From positions 34,269,563-34,333,562 of the forward strand of contig ML679962.1 in the NCBI GenBank assembly GCA_007922225.1: a stretch of DNA of 64,000 bases, given 5' to 3'. Position numbers and translations under genes: made by a program. Every line of letters begins with the position of its first letter. Positions within the stretch are counted from its first letter, which is position 1. The notes under the pieces were generated by a model. That model was not told the DNA's origin and did not search any database. It saw nothing but the letters and a program-made list of their open reading frames with translations. This DNA is from Emydura subglobosa (taxonomy: Eukaryota; Chordata; Testudines; Chelidae). Positions 24,731 to 36,766 of this stretch are shown piece by piece.

Positions 24731-27700
24731 AAAAAGCCTATGGGCAATAACACCTTTCAGACACTACCAACTTGGGCTGCATTGGAGCTGGAGACGTGAG
24801 GGTGAAAACTGTATCCTGTTATAAATCTCCTGAACCATTCCTCACAGCTACGGAAACTTTCAGATTTATCCTGTTTTGAAAGAACATCAAAGCAAGAGCG
24901 ATTGTGCTTCATAGCGACAATTCTGAAATTTGGTGCCTTCCTATTCCCTCGACGCACAGGCTCAGTGCTATCAGACGTGTATAGCCCTATCCCCAGCCCA
25001 GACAGATATTCCATGTGAAGCAAACATCAGTCAGAATTAGTTGCCCTTTTTGCTTCTCCTTGGCTTGACTCTTGACTCTTCTGTACCACTTTTTATTGTC
25101 TTGCTTCAGCACTGGAGTGGTGAGAAAATTCTTTGCTGGCAGCAGCTGTCAGGGTCTAAAGGCAGAGCAAAAAAACCCAAAAAAGGGACTTCAAATTTAA
25201 CCGATAAATAGGACTGTGTGGGATATTTCTATGGAACCTCAGACCTAGTCTTCTCAGTCCAACCCTTGGATTCAAGATCTTTGAATCTCAACTTCTGATC
25301 AGAAAACCACATCAGTCTGAACGTGGGATGAAATCATTTGCATTGATAGGAAGCTGGCAAACTGCTGTCCTGAATGAGTCTGTCTCACTCTGCTATCGAT
25401 CATCCTGGTACTCCCACAAATGCATCTAAAGTAAAAGGGGTGAAGTGTCCCATGCCAAAGGGTAGAGGGGAGAGTTAGCTGAATCTTCTCTCTCTGCCTA
25501 CCTATTTTAAGATTATTCACAGCACCTATCACCATAGTATTTAAGAACATAAATAGCAGAGTCATCTGTCTGCCTCTCTTAGGGTTGTTCTCTACATATC
25601 CTTCACCACAATATCTAAGCACTGGGAAGTGAGTGAGATCTATCTGATCTATGGGTTTTCTATAGAACCCCATCAATGTAGCCTCTATGCACTTAGCCAA
25701 AGAGTCAGCCATCTTCCATCTAAATTGAGTGTCTGACTGAATCTGATGGCGTTTGTTCTTCCAACCCCTGTGGATCTAAGGGCTTGACATTATGAACCAG
25801 GCTGTTTTTCAGTGCTGTCTGTCTCAGGCCTACCACACAGCATGGAATATACTCTCAGGTTTGTTTCTTCCTTGCTGCCCCTTGTAGGGTGACTGAGATT
25901 TGGGTTAGTAGCTGTAAACGTTGCACTTAAACAGCTATTGACTTCATTAAAAATGTGTCATTAAATTAAACGACTTTGTTATTCAGCCAGGGATAGGAGA
26001 GTGGGAGCATTTAATGATGCAGAGTGGCATAGTCAGTTTTTACGAGTCGGAGACAGGGAAAACAGGCTGAAGGAAAGTGCTAATCAATGGTCGCCCAGAT
26101 TCTACCATTGAAAACAACCTCGCTTGTTCAGACGAGGAGCACTCGGGTTCCATTTAGGAGGAATACTGCAGCAGACTGGATGCGTTCTGAAAACCCAGCA
26201 AGCACAGGCACTTTACAAACATTAGTGAACAGAACCTCGCCCCAGTCCTGGGCAGCCTATAGGAGCGGGCAGGACTCAAGAGTGCAAGTTACTGTTCTGC
26301 CTCTTGCAGATGGCTCCAAGATCCAGTGCGCCTTCCCATTGTGTGTGTTTCCTTGATGAGTGGGGTGGAAGGACTCCAGAGCCATTTCACTGAGGTATGG
26401 AGGGAAGGTGCTTCTCTTCCTGTTGCCCCAGTTTTTGTTGTTTGTTTGTTTGTTTTTGCAAGGGGCAGATCACCTTTGGGCCACGTAGGGAATCATTTAC
26501 TATCCTGTCGCCATTAGGAGCGGTAATAAAAGAAAATGACTGACATGTAAATATGTAACTACAGATGTAATGGACTGCAATTGTCTAGGATCGGAAGTTG
26601 GTGGGTTCTGTAGGGCGGTGTTATTCTTTGTGCTACTAAGAAAATAGGTGCATTACGGTAATGCAAATAAATTAACAATAATAATACCTAATCAACTCGC
26701 ATGCTGAAAGCAGCACGAATGGCATTGTGGTAGCTTTAACAGTGTCCACAAAAAGACTTGACATAGGCCCATTTATCTGGTATACATTTATACTTCTGCA
26801 TCTGGTAAATCACTATTATTAAGATTCCATTTCCTGCAGAGATCAGTTTTCCAAGATACTAGCGTGCTTCTGAGATAGTGTGATGACAGTTAATAATGAA
26901 AAATTAAGGCCAGGGGGATGGTGCCTGGCACCTACGGCTGATTTGATCTGTTTTGCATTCACTTTGCTTATCTAGTGGCCTTCACTACAGCATCTTGCCC
27001 CTTGGTGTGAAGAGTGGCCAATGATCTGGGGCTCGCATCAAGTTCTTTGGATTAGTATTAGCATCTTGGATCAACAAATCAAAGAATCTGTGTGATATGG
27101 GCAGCTCTTTTTCAGCCAGGATGCCAGGCCAGAATCTCCTCTCATTTAAGACCTGTGTGAATATGGAATAACTTCATTGGTGCTAAGTGCCTCAGGATTT
27201 ATCTGAGTGCAAACAAAATCTGAATCTGCGCACCAACTGCTTCGCCTCCCGAAACTTTGCCTCTGTTGACCTGCAAATAGGAAATTGAGGCTGACTTTGT
27301 CAAAGCGGTGCAAAGGATTGATCAGTGCATCTTCAGTAAGATACCTTTGCCCACCCTTCCAGATCCTATGCCAAGCAGATATCAGCCCATCCTGCGCACT
27401 GGGCCAAACATTCTCTGATGTTGAACATTCAAATAACTATGGATTCGTGGTGCCATAAAACACAAACAAACCAGAAGGGTAAAAATTGAGAGATTAGACA
27501 AATCCCTGAGTTTGTGTCAAATGAAATGACTTTCAGATCATTATTTTCCTGGGGTAAATAGTGAAATCATTCTTTTATTAGTGCTAATGTATTTAATTAA
27601 CATAAATGAAACAACTGTTTCAAACAAACTGTCGTTTGTACTGATTTGGGTGGTAAATTCTCCCAAGCGGCTGAGAGAATAGCTTTCCTTACCGTTTTAT

Positions 27701-28054
27701 TTGTACGTGGCGTTGTTAATGCAGCAGGAGGGAACTCGGAGCTGGATCAGTCGTGACGAGGTGACACTGTCATTTCAAAACCATCTGTTCGTTACTAAGT
27801 GCCGCGTTCATTTGGCTTGGGCTGCCTGCCCTGGTCACTTTTCCACTTAACTCTGACCTGGAACCACAGCCTTTGACAGTCTAGGTTTTCCTGATGGGGT
27901 CACTGGAGAGCTATCCATGTAACTTGGTTGTTCTCCATTCCTTCAGCCTCACCTCGTGTTAGGAAAACAGGAAGTATGGTGGTGGCCAATACTCACTGTC
28001 CCAGAGAACTGCTAGTAACCACCTGTGTTTGCCTCAATCTCTGTTCCAGGATGT
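24731..28054. other. Non-coding DNA, mostly unique
   Basis: Contains a (TTTG)n run at about 26433-26457. The AT-rich block 27540-27760 looks unlike the repeats around it and could be a conserved element. A 137-codon reverse open frame at 25299-25712 has no recognisable domain and is not called as a gene. Confidence 0.4.
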
Positions 28055-28151
28055 GGTTTTTAAAAGCACATAAGGGAGTGGGACTCATAAATCTCCGTGA
28101 AATTCAATGGGATTTATGCTCTGAACTCCCTTAGATGCTTTTGAAAATCCC
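28055..28151. repeat. Palindromic MITE-like element (family 2), compact copy
   Basis: The left arm 28055-28078 and right arm 28126-28151 are inverted copies built on 'tttttaaaagcacataaggg' and 'cccttagatgcttttgaaaa'. The centre holds 'aattcaatgggattta'. This is a short member of the family seen at 13113-13586. Confidence 0.6.
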
Positions 28152-29729
28152 ACTCTAAAAGCGTGTGTTCAGCGACCAGCTATCTTCTTACCTGACTAAT
28201 CAGAGCAAGAATGGCCTTGTATTTGCTCCTGCATGCAAAGTAAGGGATGCATGACCCTATCCGTTTCCTTTCTCTCATGAGGCCAGGCCCCCAACTTTGC
28301 CTCTCCATGACATGACTCCCACAAAAGTCACTGGGGTGTATGCAAGCCAGCCAAGGTTTTAAGGGGACCAACCGGAAAAATGAAGTGAGGCATTCCCATG
28401 GAGACCCCGGATGGCCATGCTTACGGCCTAGCGGGTGAATGGGAAAGGTGCTGAAAAACTGCAAAGAAGACGGCACTAAGATACTGATCACTTGTGGCTC
28501 TCTAACTGGAACTGCCTAGCACTGGCCAGGTAGGGAGGAGCCATGGGCAGTGCAGGACTTTATGTAATGGCAGAGGAATCCTAGGGCTATGGCAAAATTA
28601 GGTGGAAGCTATCAGGTCACTTCCACACCAAAATTCCCATTGTGGCAGACAGAGCTGAGCAAATAACGTGTCCAATCAATTCAGCCTTTTATTTTTTTTC
28701 CGATTCACCAGCGATCTGAGGCAGTTTTGCATAATTCATAAAAGAAAGAAATTTGCTAAGCTACCCACCAAATTCTTTTTAACTTTGTACAATGATTGCA
28801 AACACAGAGTACTTGTGATGGGTCAGAAAAGTCATGTGGGGTGTGTTTTGTGTTTGCTAAGTGGGCAAGAACGTCCATTGCTAACACTGGTGTATGCAGA
28901 TTTGCATTCCTCATGTGATAGGGTTAGGAGAACTTCATCACAAAGCGTCCAAAGAAAGAGAACACAAAAAAGGATGCATGCAGGGTGCAATTTTAAGTGA
29001 ATATTTGGGAAGCTGGGGATGTCTGCCTGCCCCTGAGCTCACATTCCATAGTGATCGACATCGCATACAAACCAGAATAGAATAGAACAGAATAACGACA
29101 GCAGAACCGGCTAGCAAGTAGAATGGCTCCACCAAATCACAGGGATGACCGGACATAGCCATGTGTTTAAAGCAGAAACTAACCATTGAACATGTTGTAA
29201 TACCTAGGGAAGATTACAGTCCTTGCAAAGAGTGGCTGAGCATTCACTGTTCAGAGAGAATCCATATTATTAGGTAATGCTGCCACCTTCAGGTCTCCTG
29301 GTGCAATGTGGACATGCAGCATATGAGCAATAGCTATAGTTGTGTTTAGCTGTGTATAAGATGTTTTATTTCTTTCCCAGCTGGCAAAGACCCTGCTCAT
29401 TTGAATGGAGTAAGAAAGAGATTTAGGGAGATGAGTGAAGAGCTAGTGAGATAAAGGAATCCAGAGTTCAGATTTGTGGAGAAAACACCAATTGATCATA
29501 TGAAAATGCTCCCAAAGAAGGCTCCAGGAACACTTTTTGTAGAATCTTATTACTGCCTGGTAGGTCTGCCAAGAAGTCTGATCTTTCCCCTATTATTATC
29601 CATTATACAGTTATAGTATTATTTAATGTTGTTTTATAGAATGGCCCCAGCTTGGATCGGTGCCATATTGTGCTAGATCTTGAAATATGTACCCTTGCAA
29701 AATAGTGCAATATTTTCTAGCCTGGAGGC
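28152..29729. other. Non-coding DNA, nothing recognised
   Basis: A short (AGAAT)n-like stretch occurs near 29076-29095. No exon or named repeat. Confidence 0.4.
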
Positions 29730-29885
29730 AGAATAGTTTAGTGATTGAAGCACCGGGCTGAAAGTTTGGAAACATGAGCTCTGTTCCGGCTTCTGCAACA
29801 GTCTCAGATGACACGGGGCAAATCACTTACTGGCTCTTTGCTTCAGTTTCCTCGTCTCTACAACAGGGAAATTAACGAAGGCACA
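29730..29885 (+). mobile_element. MIR-like SINE
   Basis: 'ggaggcagaatagtttagtg', 'gagctctgttccggcttctg', 'ggggcaaatcactta' and 'cttcagtttcctcgtctcta' follow the MIR order. Moderately degraded. Confidence 0.65.
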
Positions 29886-31594
29886 TTGGGCTAAATCAAC
29901 TTACTCACAGGAGTAAATCTGCTGGTGTAGAGATCTATCTCACAGTGCATCCCCTTTTTTTGCTGCAGAATGGCACAAAAGAGACAGAAAGTTGCTGTAA
30001 CAGGCAAGAATCCCTCTATATCACTTTGTCTTGGCTTTCCCCACTGGCATAGGGTACGTTAGCAGTGGGATGTCGGTACCTGAGCATCTGGGCCCTTAGC
30101 ATCAGAACTACTTGCATGAGGAAAGTTAACACGATCTGGTTCATTAATTACACTTTGTTTTGCAAGTGTACGGCTGCAAATTCTGACCTCTAGGTGTGGC
30201 GGTTACTCAAATTTTCACAGGAAGGGAACACAAAAAGGGTGTGATTGTCTCTGGAGCAACGTTATTCAAAAGCTCAGTCAAATATTTAGACATTTTTCCC
30301 TCTCCATTATTCTCATGGCACAACACAATGACATTGCAAAGCTGCCCCAAACAATTTGGAGGCCCAAAAATATGGTGCAAGCCTAATGGGATGATCTTGG
30401 AAAATGGGAGAAGTTTTGTACAACCCTTGACAACTTGGGGTTTACAGCAATATTTTCAATTTATCAAAAATCTTTGTTGTAAAAATATTCATGTTCAGTG
30501 TCACGAAACACATACCGAGCCTAAAATGAGTGGCCTGTATTCCCTTCAACTGTCTTCTTTAGATAACTTGGTTTTAATTTTGTTCAATAAATATGGTGTG
30601 CTTTCTAAGATAAAAAGTTGAGAAACAAAACAAGTACTCGATTGATATGCTGCCTTTAAAATCGGCCTGTTCTGTGTGTTTTAATTGCAGCATTATTTTC
30701 AAATACCACTTTGTTGTTTTAAGCATCTCATTTGTGTGCAATGTGCACGTGTAAAGCAATGTGGCTTTATCTTTGGAACACAGGGCTAGGAGTCAGAAGT
30801 CGCACAGGTTCCTTGCCCAGCAACACTCCTCATTTCCAGTGTAAGGTTGGGGCCACATTCTGCCTTTGATTTTTCTTCGAAGTGTGCCTGAATTCCTTAC
30901 AGGTGCCTGAAACTCTGTATTTGCATAACGTTCAAAATGTTGGTTTCAGCTGTGCACCACTACCCCACCAGGGGGCATGTGGAATCAAGAAAAGGAAATG
31001 TTCATCTCTGTATTGAGTTCATTACAGTCATGAACAGAACAAAACTTTTTAAAACATACCCTGCAGTTTCCATTTTCTTGGAACGGAAACAATATTTGCA
31101 GTCTCTCATGCTATTAAACTACTTCGCTCGTATGGTCTTATTTCTTACTCTTGACTGCATGACCAGCATGGAATAACACATGCTTCCAGTTCAATCCTGC
31201 TAAATAAGGTCAACACAAAGTTTGAGTCTTTATAATTTGGGGTACAATTCAATATACTTCAAGATCCCCGAAATATAATTGACATTAGAATTATCTCTAA
31301 ATATTGGTAAAAACCAGAGCCCTAAATACCATATTGTGTAAGGGCCCTTCTTCAGGTGGAATGATAGCACAGTGTATTATATTCTGTCTATTCCCTGTTA
31401 AACAAAAACAGAGGAAGGCTGTCTATATCCTTGATGTAATCCATTTATCTCACTGGCAGCTTTCGGTTGCATTAGCAGTTTAACCCTGTAACATATTACC
31501 AAGAGAATACTGACGCAGCAATTCTGCTCTTCCTGTACTTCACTTGCAACGCTTTGTGATCATCTAACAGCATGGAAATCTGTATTTGGGATAA
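29886..31594. other. Non-coding DNA, nothing firm
   Basis: A fragment at about 29890-29940 ('gagtaaatctgctggtgtag') resembles a family 1 arm. The rest is AT-rich unique DNA. Confidence 0.4.
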
Positions 31595-31667
31595 TGGGCC
31601 CAATCTTACACCCAGAGAAGCCAATGGGAATTTTGTCATTGATTTAATTGGAGCAGGATTAGGCCCA
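31595..31667. repeat. Short palindromic MITE-like element ('tgggcccaatc' type)
   Basis: Starts 'tgggcccaatct' and ends 'aggattaggccca', inverted copies matching at 11 of 13 positions. The inside holds 'gccaatgggaatttt'. Related to the elements at 12829 and 61356. Confidence 0.5.
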
Positions 31668-31994
31668 GTTCTTATTTCCTGGATAGGGAAATGTATTTTT
31701 CTCATTGAGGCTCTCGATTCCTGAAGATTTTCCCCCTGGACTCTACAGATTTACTAGCAACCTGTCTTCAGCCCATTTTGCAAATTGCAGAGTCAGTGGT
31801 AAAGTATTTTCTCATGGCAAAACAGTAATGCACATGGTTTTGTTTGAGCACACATAAATCTTGTTTTGCCGCGTGGCCCTGACTTGACAATCTTGCATGA
31901 CTTAAATATTGATTAAAGGAAGTTTGCACAAAGGGGAATATGCACAAACACCAGCCAGATTTGCCTATGGTGTGGCAGAAAGGGCATGGATAGG

Positions 31995-32360
31995 GCTGAT
32001 CAAGAATTTTTTGAGGAATTGTTTTTTTTTGTTGAAAAATGCTGACTCCTTGAAACTGAGACTGGTTGCAAAATAGTCAGGTTTGACGAATTTTGGTACT
32101 CAAAAAATTTAAATGATAAATAATATTATTAAGGTTGAGAAACAAGTTTTTAAATTGTCAAAACACTTCATTCTGACATTTGCAAAACAAAATATTCCAG
32201 TTCAAACCGACCTTTCATTTGAAAATTTAAGCTAATTAGATTGAAAAAAGGTTTACAAAAAGAAAAAGGTTGAAACTGAAACACAACTTTTCACAGTTTG
32301 TCCAAATGAAATGTTTCCATGGACCCAAAATGGAAAAAAACCAAACCTGTTTTTATTGGT
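31995..32360. repeat. AT-rich dispersed repeat with 'gttgaaaaatgctgac' and 'ttttcacagtttg' motifs
   Basis: Same style as the block at 3140-3410 and 56255-56530. No coding capacity and no clear terminal repeats. Confidence 0.45.
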
Positions 32361-33434
32361 TTGTGGTTCTTCTTGAGATTTTGACCATTCATCGCAATTC
32401 AAGACAGGAGAATTGTTTCCCTTCCCCACACCCAGCTGTAAAAGCAAACATGGTATATTTCTCCATCTTCCTGAGCTGGGGAAACCTCTCTGCCTAAGGG
32501 CATCACACAGACCTGTAAACTGCTGAACATCACCAGAGGGTGAGTTTTCAGATTAGATCTTTATTCCCATACTGGCCCCTCGTGCACTAACGGCCTGAAC
32601 TAAAATCTCCAAGCGAAACCCCTCCTGCAAACCTTGAGTGTGATGGGCTGTTTGAAATCCGGATGTGAACTTGGCATCTTGGGCCCATCTCTAATGAAAA
32701 TTTCATTCTACCCGAAGTTAAAACTCCATGACAGCCTGCTTCCCTCTCTGAGCATGGCTGCTCCATTTGGGAAGATATAACGAATCCCGCGTCCCGCTTT
32801 GGATGGACTTGTCCTGAGTGATCAAGTCCGTGTGTTCTGTGTAAGCTGGCCATGGCCTGTCAAGAAAACAGGAGTCACACTAAGCGTCGAGCTTGAGGAA
32901 TCGAGTCAAGGAGTTCACCCCAAGGGAAGGCCAAGACGGAGCTCCCTTAAAGTCCCTTGCACAGCAACCCTTGTGCTGGCTAAGTGGAGTCACTAAAAAG
33001 TGATGCAGAACAGAGACTCGCCGAGTCTGAAGCTGCTGCCGTCCCAGCCTTTCCGGCTCAGATTTGGAAAACCAGTCTCTGGTTCCAAACTCAGCTCTCC
33101 CTGCGTGTTGGTGCAGTGCAACTCCATGCTGCTGCCAGGGCTGGCTGTAATGCCCACGGAAGTCGCTGGGTGTTATGCACCCATCTCAGAAGATCCTGCA
33201 TCTTGGCCGCAGCCGATGAGTATTTCACTGCGTATTGTCACTTGATTTTTTTTTTTTATTGGTTCCTTGAGAAAAAAATAAAATGGCCATTTCCTTTTGA
33301 TTACATCGTTGGCCTTTTTGCTCCCGGGCCTTCAGAGACGCTTCAGCGCCGCTGCTTGAAATTGATATTCTAGCTGACACAGTGGAATGTCACAACTTTC
33401 CAGGTGCTTTTAACAGGCAGCACAGAAGATCTTG
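32361..33434. other. Non-coding DNA, nothing recognised
   Basis: Includes a short T run near 33247. No exon with a recognisable product. Confidence 0.4.
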
Positions 33435-33520
33435 GGCCAGATCATCACTGGTGTAAATCAGCATGGCCCATTGACCACTGTGGAGCTGTGCCCATTTACA
33501 CCAGCTGGGGATCCGATCTG
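33435..33520. repeat. Palindromic MITE-like element (family 1)
   Basis: Left 'ggccagatcatcactggtgt' plus 'aaatcagc', right 'cccatttacaccagctgggg' plus 'atccgatctg'. The arms are inverted copies with a small gap. Same family as 243-328. Confidence 0.6.
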
Positions 33521-34964
33521 TGGTTGGCTAGATGTACTTAGTGTGCTCAACAGAACCAAAGAGGTCAAAACAAAGAGTAAACAAGGGAAGGCAGATTTAT
33601 TTTTTCTGTTATTAATAAAACAGAAACCACGTTGCTGTGCATTGGAACGCATTAGGTTGCATTAAAGAACAGTTGAGCAAAGGTTATATTTGTAATACAT
33701 CATGCAAAATTATTTATTATAGACTCATTACAATTTGTTTGCGGTCCTTTGAAACCATTTTTTGGAGGTGACTGCAGGGTTAGAGACTAAGTTTTAAATT
33801 TTAATGAGAACTGGTTAAATTTCAAGGGGGTGACTGTTACAAATGCATGTGGGCTTTGAAAGAAAGGAGAAGTATTGATTGGTGCATGCGGGAAAGAATT
33901 GGTTTACAAAGTGTATTAACTCTAACAATCATTGAGGAGGGGTATTTGATGCCATTATAGAGGACTGGTTGGGTGAGGATAATTGGTGTCTGAGATTAAA
34001 CTTTCACCAGTAGGTCACTGATTTGAAATCAGTGTGAGTCAGCAGTGATTGGAGGTGGGCTTTCATACACCTCTAAGTTTATTTCTTAATTTTCTTTTGG
34101 TGAAATTGGTGGCACTCTTCTTTGGAGAGGTCTGAAAAACCCATTACTTCTGCCCAATGGCCATTTGGTTGGGGTTTTTTTTTATACCACAGTGTATCTA
34201 AGCATGTGCAATACTCTTTGGGCTGATTTTCATGCTATTGCTTGATTTTTGTCCAGGCCAGTGCACCATTTTAATTGACTGTGTGGATGTCTCAACCACA
34301 GTGGAGAGCAGAAAAGTTATAAAGCTAAAATGAATATTAAGTTCACCCTAGACACATGAATGGAATGTCCCCTCTTAGCTAGGCAGCAGAGAGAGTCCAT
34401 GAAATCACAGGGTGATGCATTCTGGGATGTCTTCTGCAAAATAGGAAATGCCACAAGATTTAACGAAGCAGGGGAAATATTTTTTTTCAAGTTTATTTCT
34501 CTGCTGAATTACCCCTCATAGCTTAACTGGTGGGAGCATTTGGAATTCATTGTCAAGTTCAGCTCAGTTTCATTTTAGCTTTGCAATTCAATGTTAAAGT
34601 CTGACTTGGATTTTTCCGGAACAATGCCTTTATTGATGTTGCAAGAAAAGTCGTGTTGTTTGTCGGCTCGCGTTAATTGCCATTTTCAAATATTTGAACA
34701 GCTACTAGATCATTCTTGAAAGCATTCACCGATCCCAAAAGGTTGATCATGAATTTTCATGTAGCTGATTATTTGCAAAAAATGTCTGTCTTAGCAAGTG
34801 CATAATCAACATGCGGTAGTTTTCCTGTTGAAAAGGCTTGTCATCCAGTCAGAGAGCCAGACCAATACCAAGTGACCTGTCAGATGTCACGCACAGTAAC
34901 AGTGACTAGTCAAAAGGTATTTACAAACCACTCATAGCCTGAATTTTTGTAATGTAATTTTTGT
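33521..34964. other. Non-coding DNA, AT-rich
   Basis: No exon, RNA gene or named repeat recognised. Confidence 0.4.
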
Positions 34965-35160
34965 CAGTGAAGAAGGCTGTTGATAGATTGGAGGGGTTCA
35001 GAGAAGAGCCACAAGAATAACTAAAAGATTAGAAAACCTGCCTTATTGTACTAGACTGCTCTAGGAATTATTTTGGGGAAGCTCTATGGCCTGTGTTATA
35101 CAGGAGGTCAGACTACAACGGTCTCTTTTGTCGTTGGAATCTATGAGTCTGTGAAACACT
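34965..35160 (+). mobile_element. CR1 LINE 3' end fragment
   Basis: 'ggggttcagagaagagccac', 'aagattagaaaacctgcctt' and 'caggaggtcagactacaac' plus 'ggaatctatgagtctgtg' are CR1 3' end blocks, with an internal deletion. Confidence 0.7.
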
Positions 35161-35279
35161 TGTGAATTTCAGATACATTGAGAGAAATCTGAATCCATAT
35201 ATAAACAAACAGTGAATACAAAAATCACTAATTTACTTAGCTAATTTATGGACCAGGAATAGTTTGACCGGCTCTGACC

Positions 35280-35900
35280 TTCAGGCAGAAATTCAGTAAA
35301 GGTCAAAATTGTAAAAGCGCTTAAATGCTTTAAGGGCTCAGTCCCGTTTTGAACAGTGAGTTAGAGCACATCTACTTTGGAGGAGGGGTGCAGATGACAG
35401 CTCATGTAGATGTGACCATGCTAGCTGTGCACTAACCAGTTCACTAACAACAGAAGTGAGGAGACCCCAGGGCACGCTTCTGCGTAAGCTTCACACGCCT
35501 GCCTGACCCCCCTCACCCTCACCCCAGGTACGTACTCATTTGTGCGGTTGGCACTGATGCCTATGACCCATTGTCCTCACTTCTAATTTTAATGAGCTAA
35601 CTAGAGTACAGCAAGAACAGGCCGTCTGTCCGAGCTGCCAGTCACACGTCTGGCTGCAGTGTAGATGAACCCTTAGGCACTTAGTAACTTAAGTCCCATT
35701 AAAAGTCAATTTTCACTTCTGAAGCTGTGATTTAGGCACCTAAGTTACTTAGATGCTATTGAAAACGTTACCCTTAAGAAAGTCTTCAGTCTCGTTGACT
35801 GCAGTGGGATATAAGCATGTGCTTTAATTGTTTGCTGAACAGGGGCAAACTTAAGCATGTGCTTAAATACTTTGGTGAAAGGGGCTTTAATGAGTATTCA
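35280..35900. repeat. Cluster of degraded family 2 and related dispersed repeats
   Basis: 35672-35774 reads 'ggcacttagtaacttaagtc' at the left and 'ggcacctaagttacttagatgc' type at the right, a palindromic family 2 copy ending 'aaaacgttaccc'. Flanks hold 'cttaagcatgtgcttaaat' and a 'gtgtagatgaaccctta' hAT-like end. Confidence 0.45.
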
Positions 35901-36239
35901 GATTGAACCCCCCCACTTCATGGGGTTGCATTGAAACTGTGGTGAGAAGTTGGCTCCTAATATTTACAGTTGCACCCTTTCAAAACTAACTCCTCCCTTT
36001 GTGTTTCACTTTTTACCATTATGTTCTAACTCTCCCATTTGTTGGACACAGCTAGAAGATTTCACTATGTTTTTCACTCAGTTTTAAATGTCAAAATAAA
36101 CCCTCTCTTTATGGATTTTCAAAGGTTAGGCTAAAAATTTCGAGGGGTGTGTAGACGGTAATTATTACAGGATATTTAGCAAATGTTATTCTTGTAAATG
36201 CTTTCTACACTTGTAGCATTTACTGTTCATCAATAATTC

Positions 36240-36735
36240 AGCCTAAAAAAAAAAGAACAATATATTTTCAACATCACAAAAGCTATTGTTGAGCTATTCA
36301 TATTGCAAAATGCCTTACAATAAAAAGCATCAACCAAACCAGGGAGCAGGCTCCTAAGGCCGGCTTAATGCACTGCCACATCCTGTTACAGTCATTTTTT
36401 GTAATTCTAGAAGACAGAAAATAAAATTTTACCCTCGAAAATAATACGGTTAAGTAAATAGTATAGAAGAGCCATATGTTTGTCCAAGGAATGGTTAGAC
36501 GTTGCCAGAACAATACTGCTACATTATGAATCTTTCATGAGCTCTGAAAGTCATAATGGTCTGTCACTAATGCCCATTAATGATCTCTTTATACCGTGAG
36601 TATGGGCTTGATGTTTCTGGCCAGTTCCTTAGAGGATACTTTAAATATGCCTTAAACTTTCTCTGGTCTACTCTCTGTGTGTCTGCTCCAAATGTAGGCA
36701 GCAACTGTCTGGGTAGGATCTGCTTGTAAGGGAGC
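36240..36735 (+). promoter_or_regulatory. Probable promoter and 5' UTR region of FGF13 exon 1U
   Basis: This is AT-rich sequence directly upstream of the 1U start codon. I see no TATA box at a convincing distance and no CpG island. No known repeat is obvious from about 36.2 to 37.9 kb, unlike most of the window. An alternative first exon must have its own transcription start near here, but its position cannot be read from the sequence. Confidence 0.4.
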
Positions 36736-36766
36736 ATGGCTCTGGGATTAAGAAAGTCTTATTCAG
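36736..36766 (+). CDS. FGF13: FGF13 alternative first coding exon 1U (FHF2B-type start), partial gene
   Basis: This exon encodes the leader MALGLRKSYS plus the first base of a Glu codon (31 nt, phase 1), followed at once by a strong donor, CAG|GTAAGA. The ATG has A at -3 and G at +4, and an in-frame TAA lies six bases upstream (36727-36729), so the start is well fixed. Joined to the exon at 51528 it gives a leader running into EPQLKG, as in the short FGF13 isoform. From memory, the mammalian 1U leader is MALLRKSYS, nine residues. Here one extra codon (GGA, Gly) is present. Known for the family: short-leader FHFs are intracellular, unsecreted proteins that bind the C-terminal tail of voltage-gated sodium channels and lack the A-type N-terminal inactivation particle. 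The intron to exon 2 is 14.8 kb. Assignment rests on the peptide, the phase and the gene order. Confidence 0.9.

Noticed and set aside
25299..25712. 137-codon minus-strand frame starting MADSLAKCIEATL
   Set aside because: The peptide looks superficially plausible but matches no family I know. There is no promoter or splice evidence, and parts resemble MIR tail sequence.
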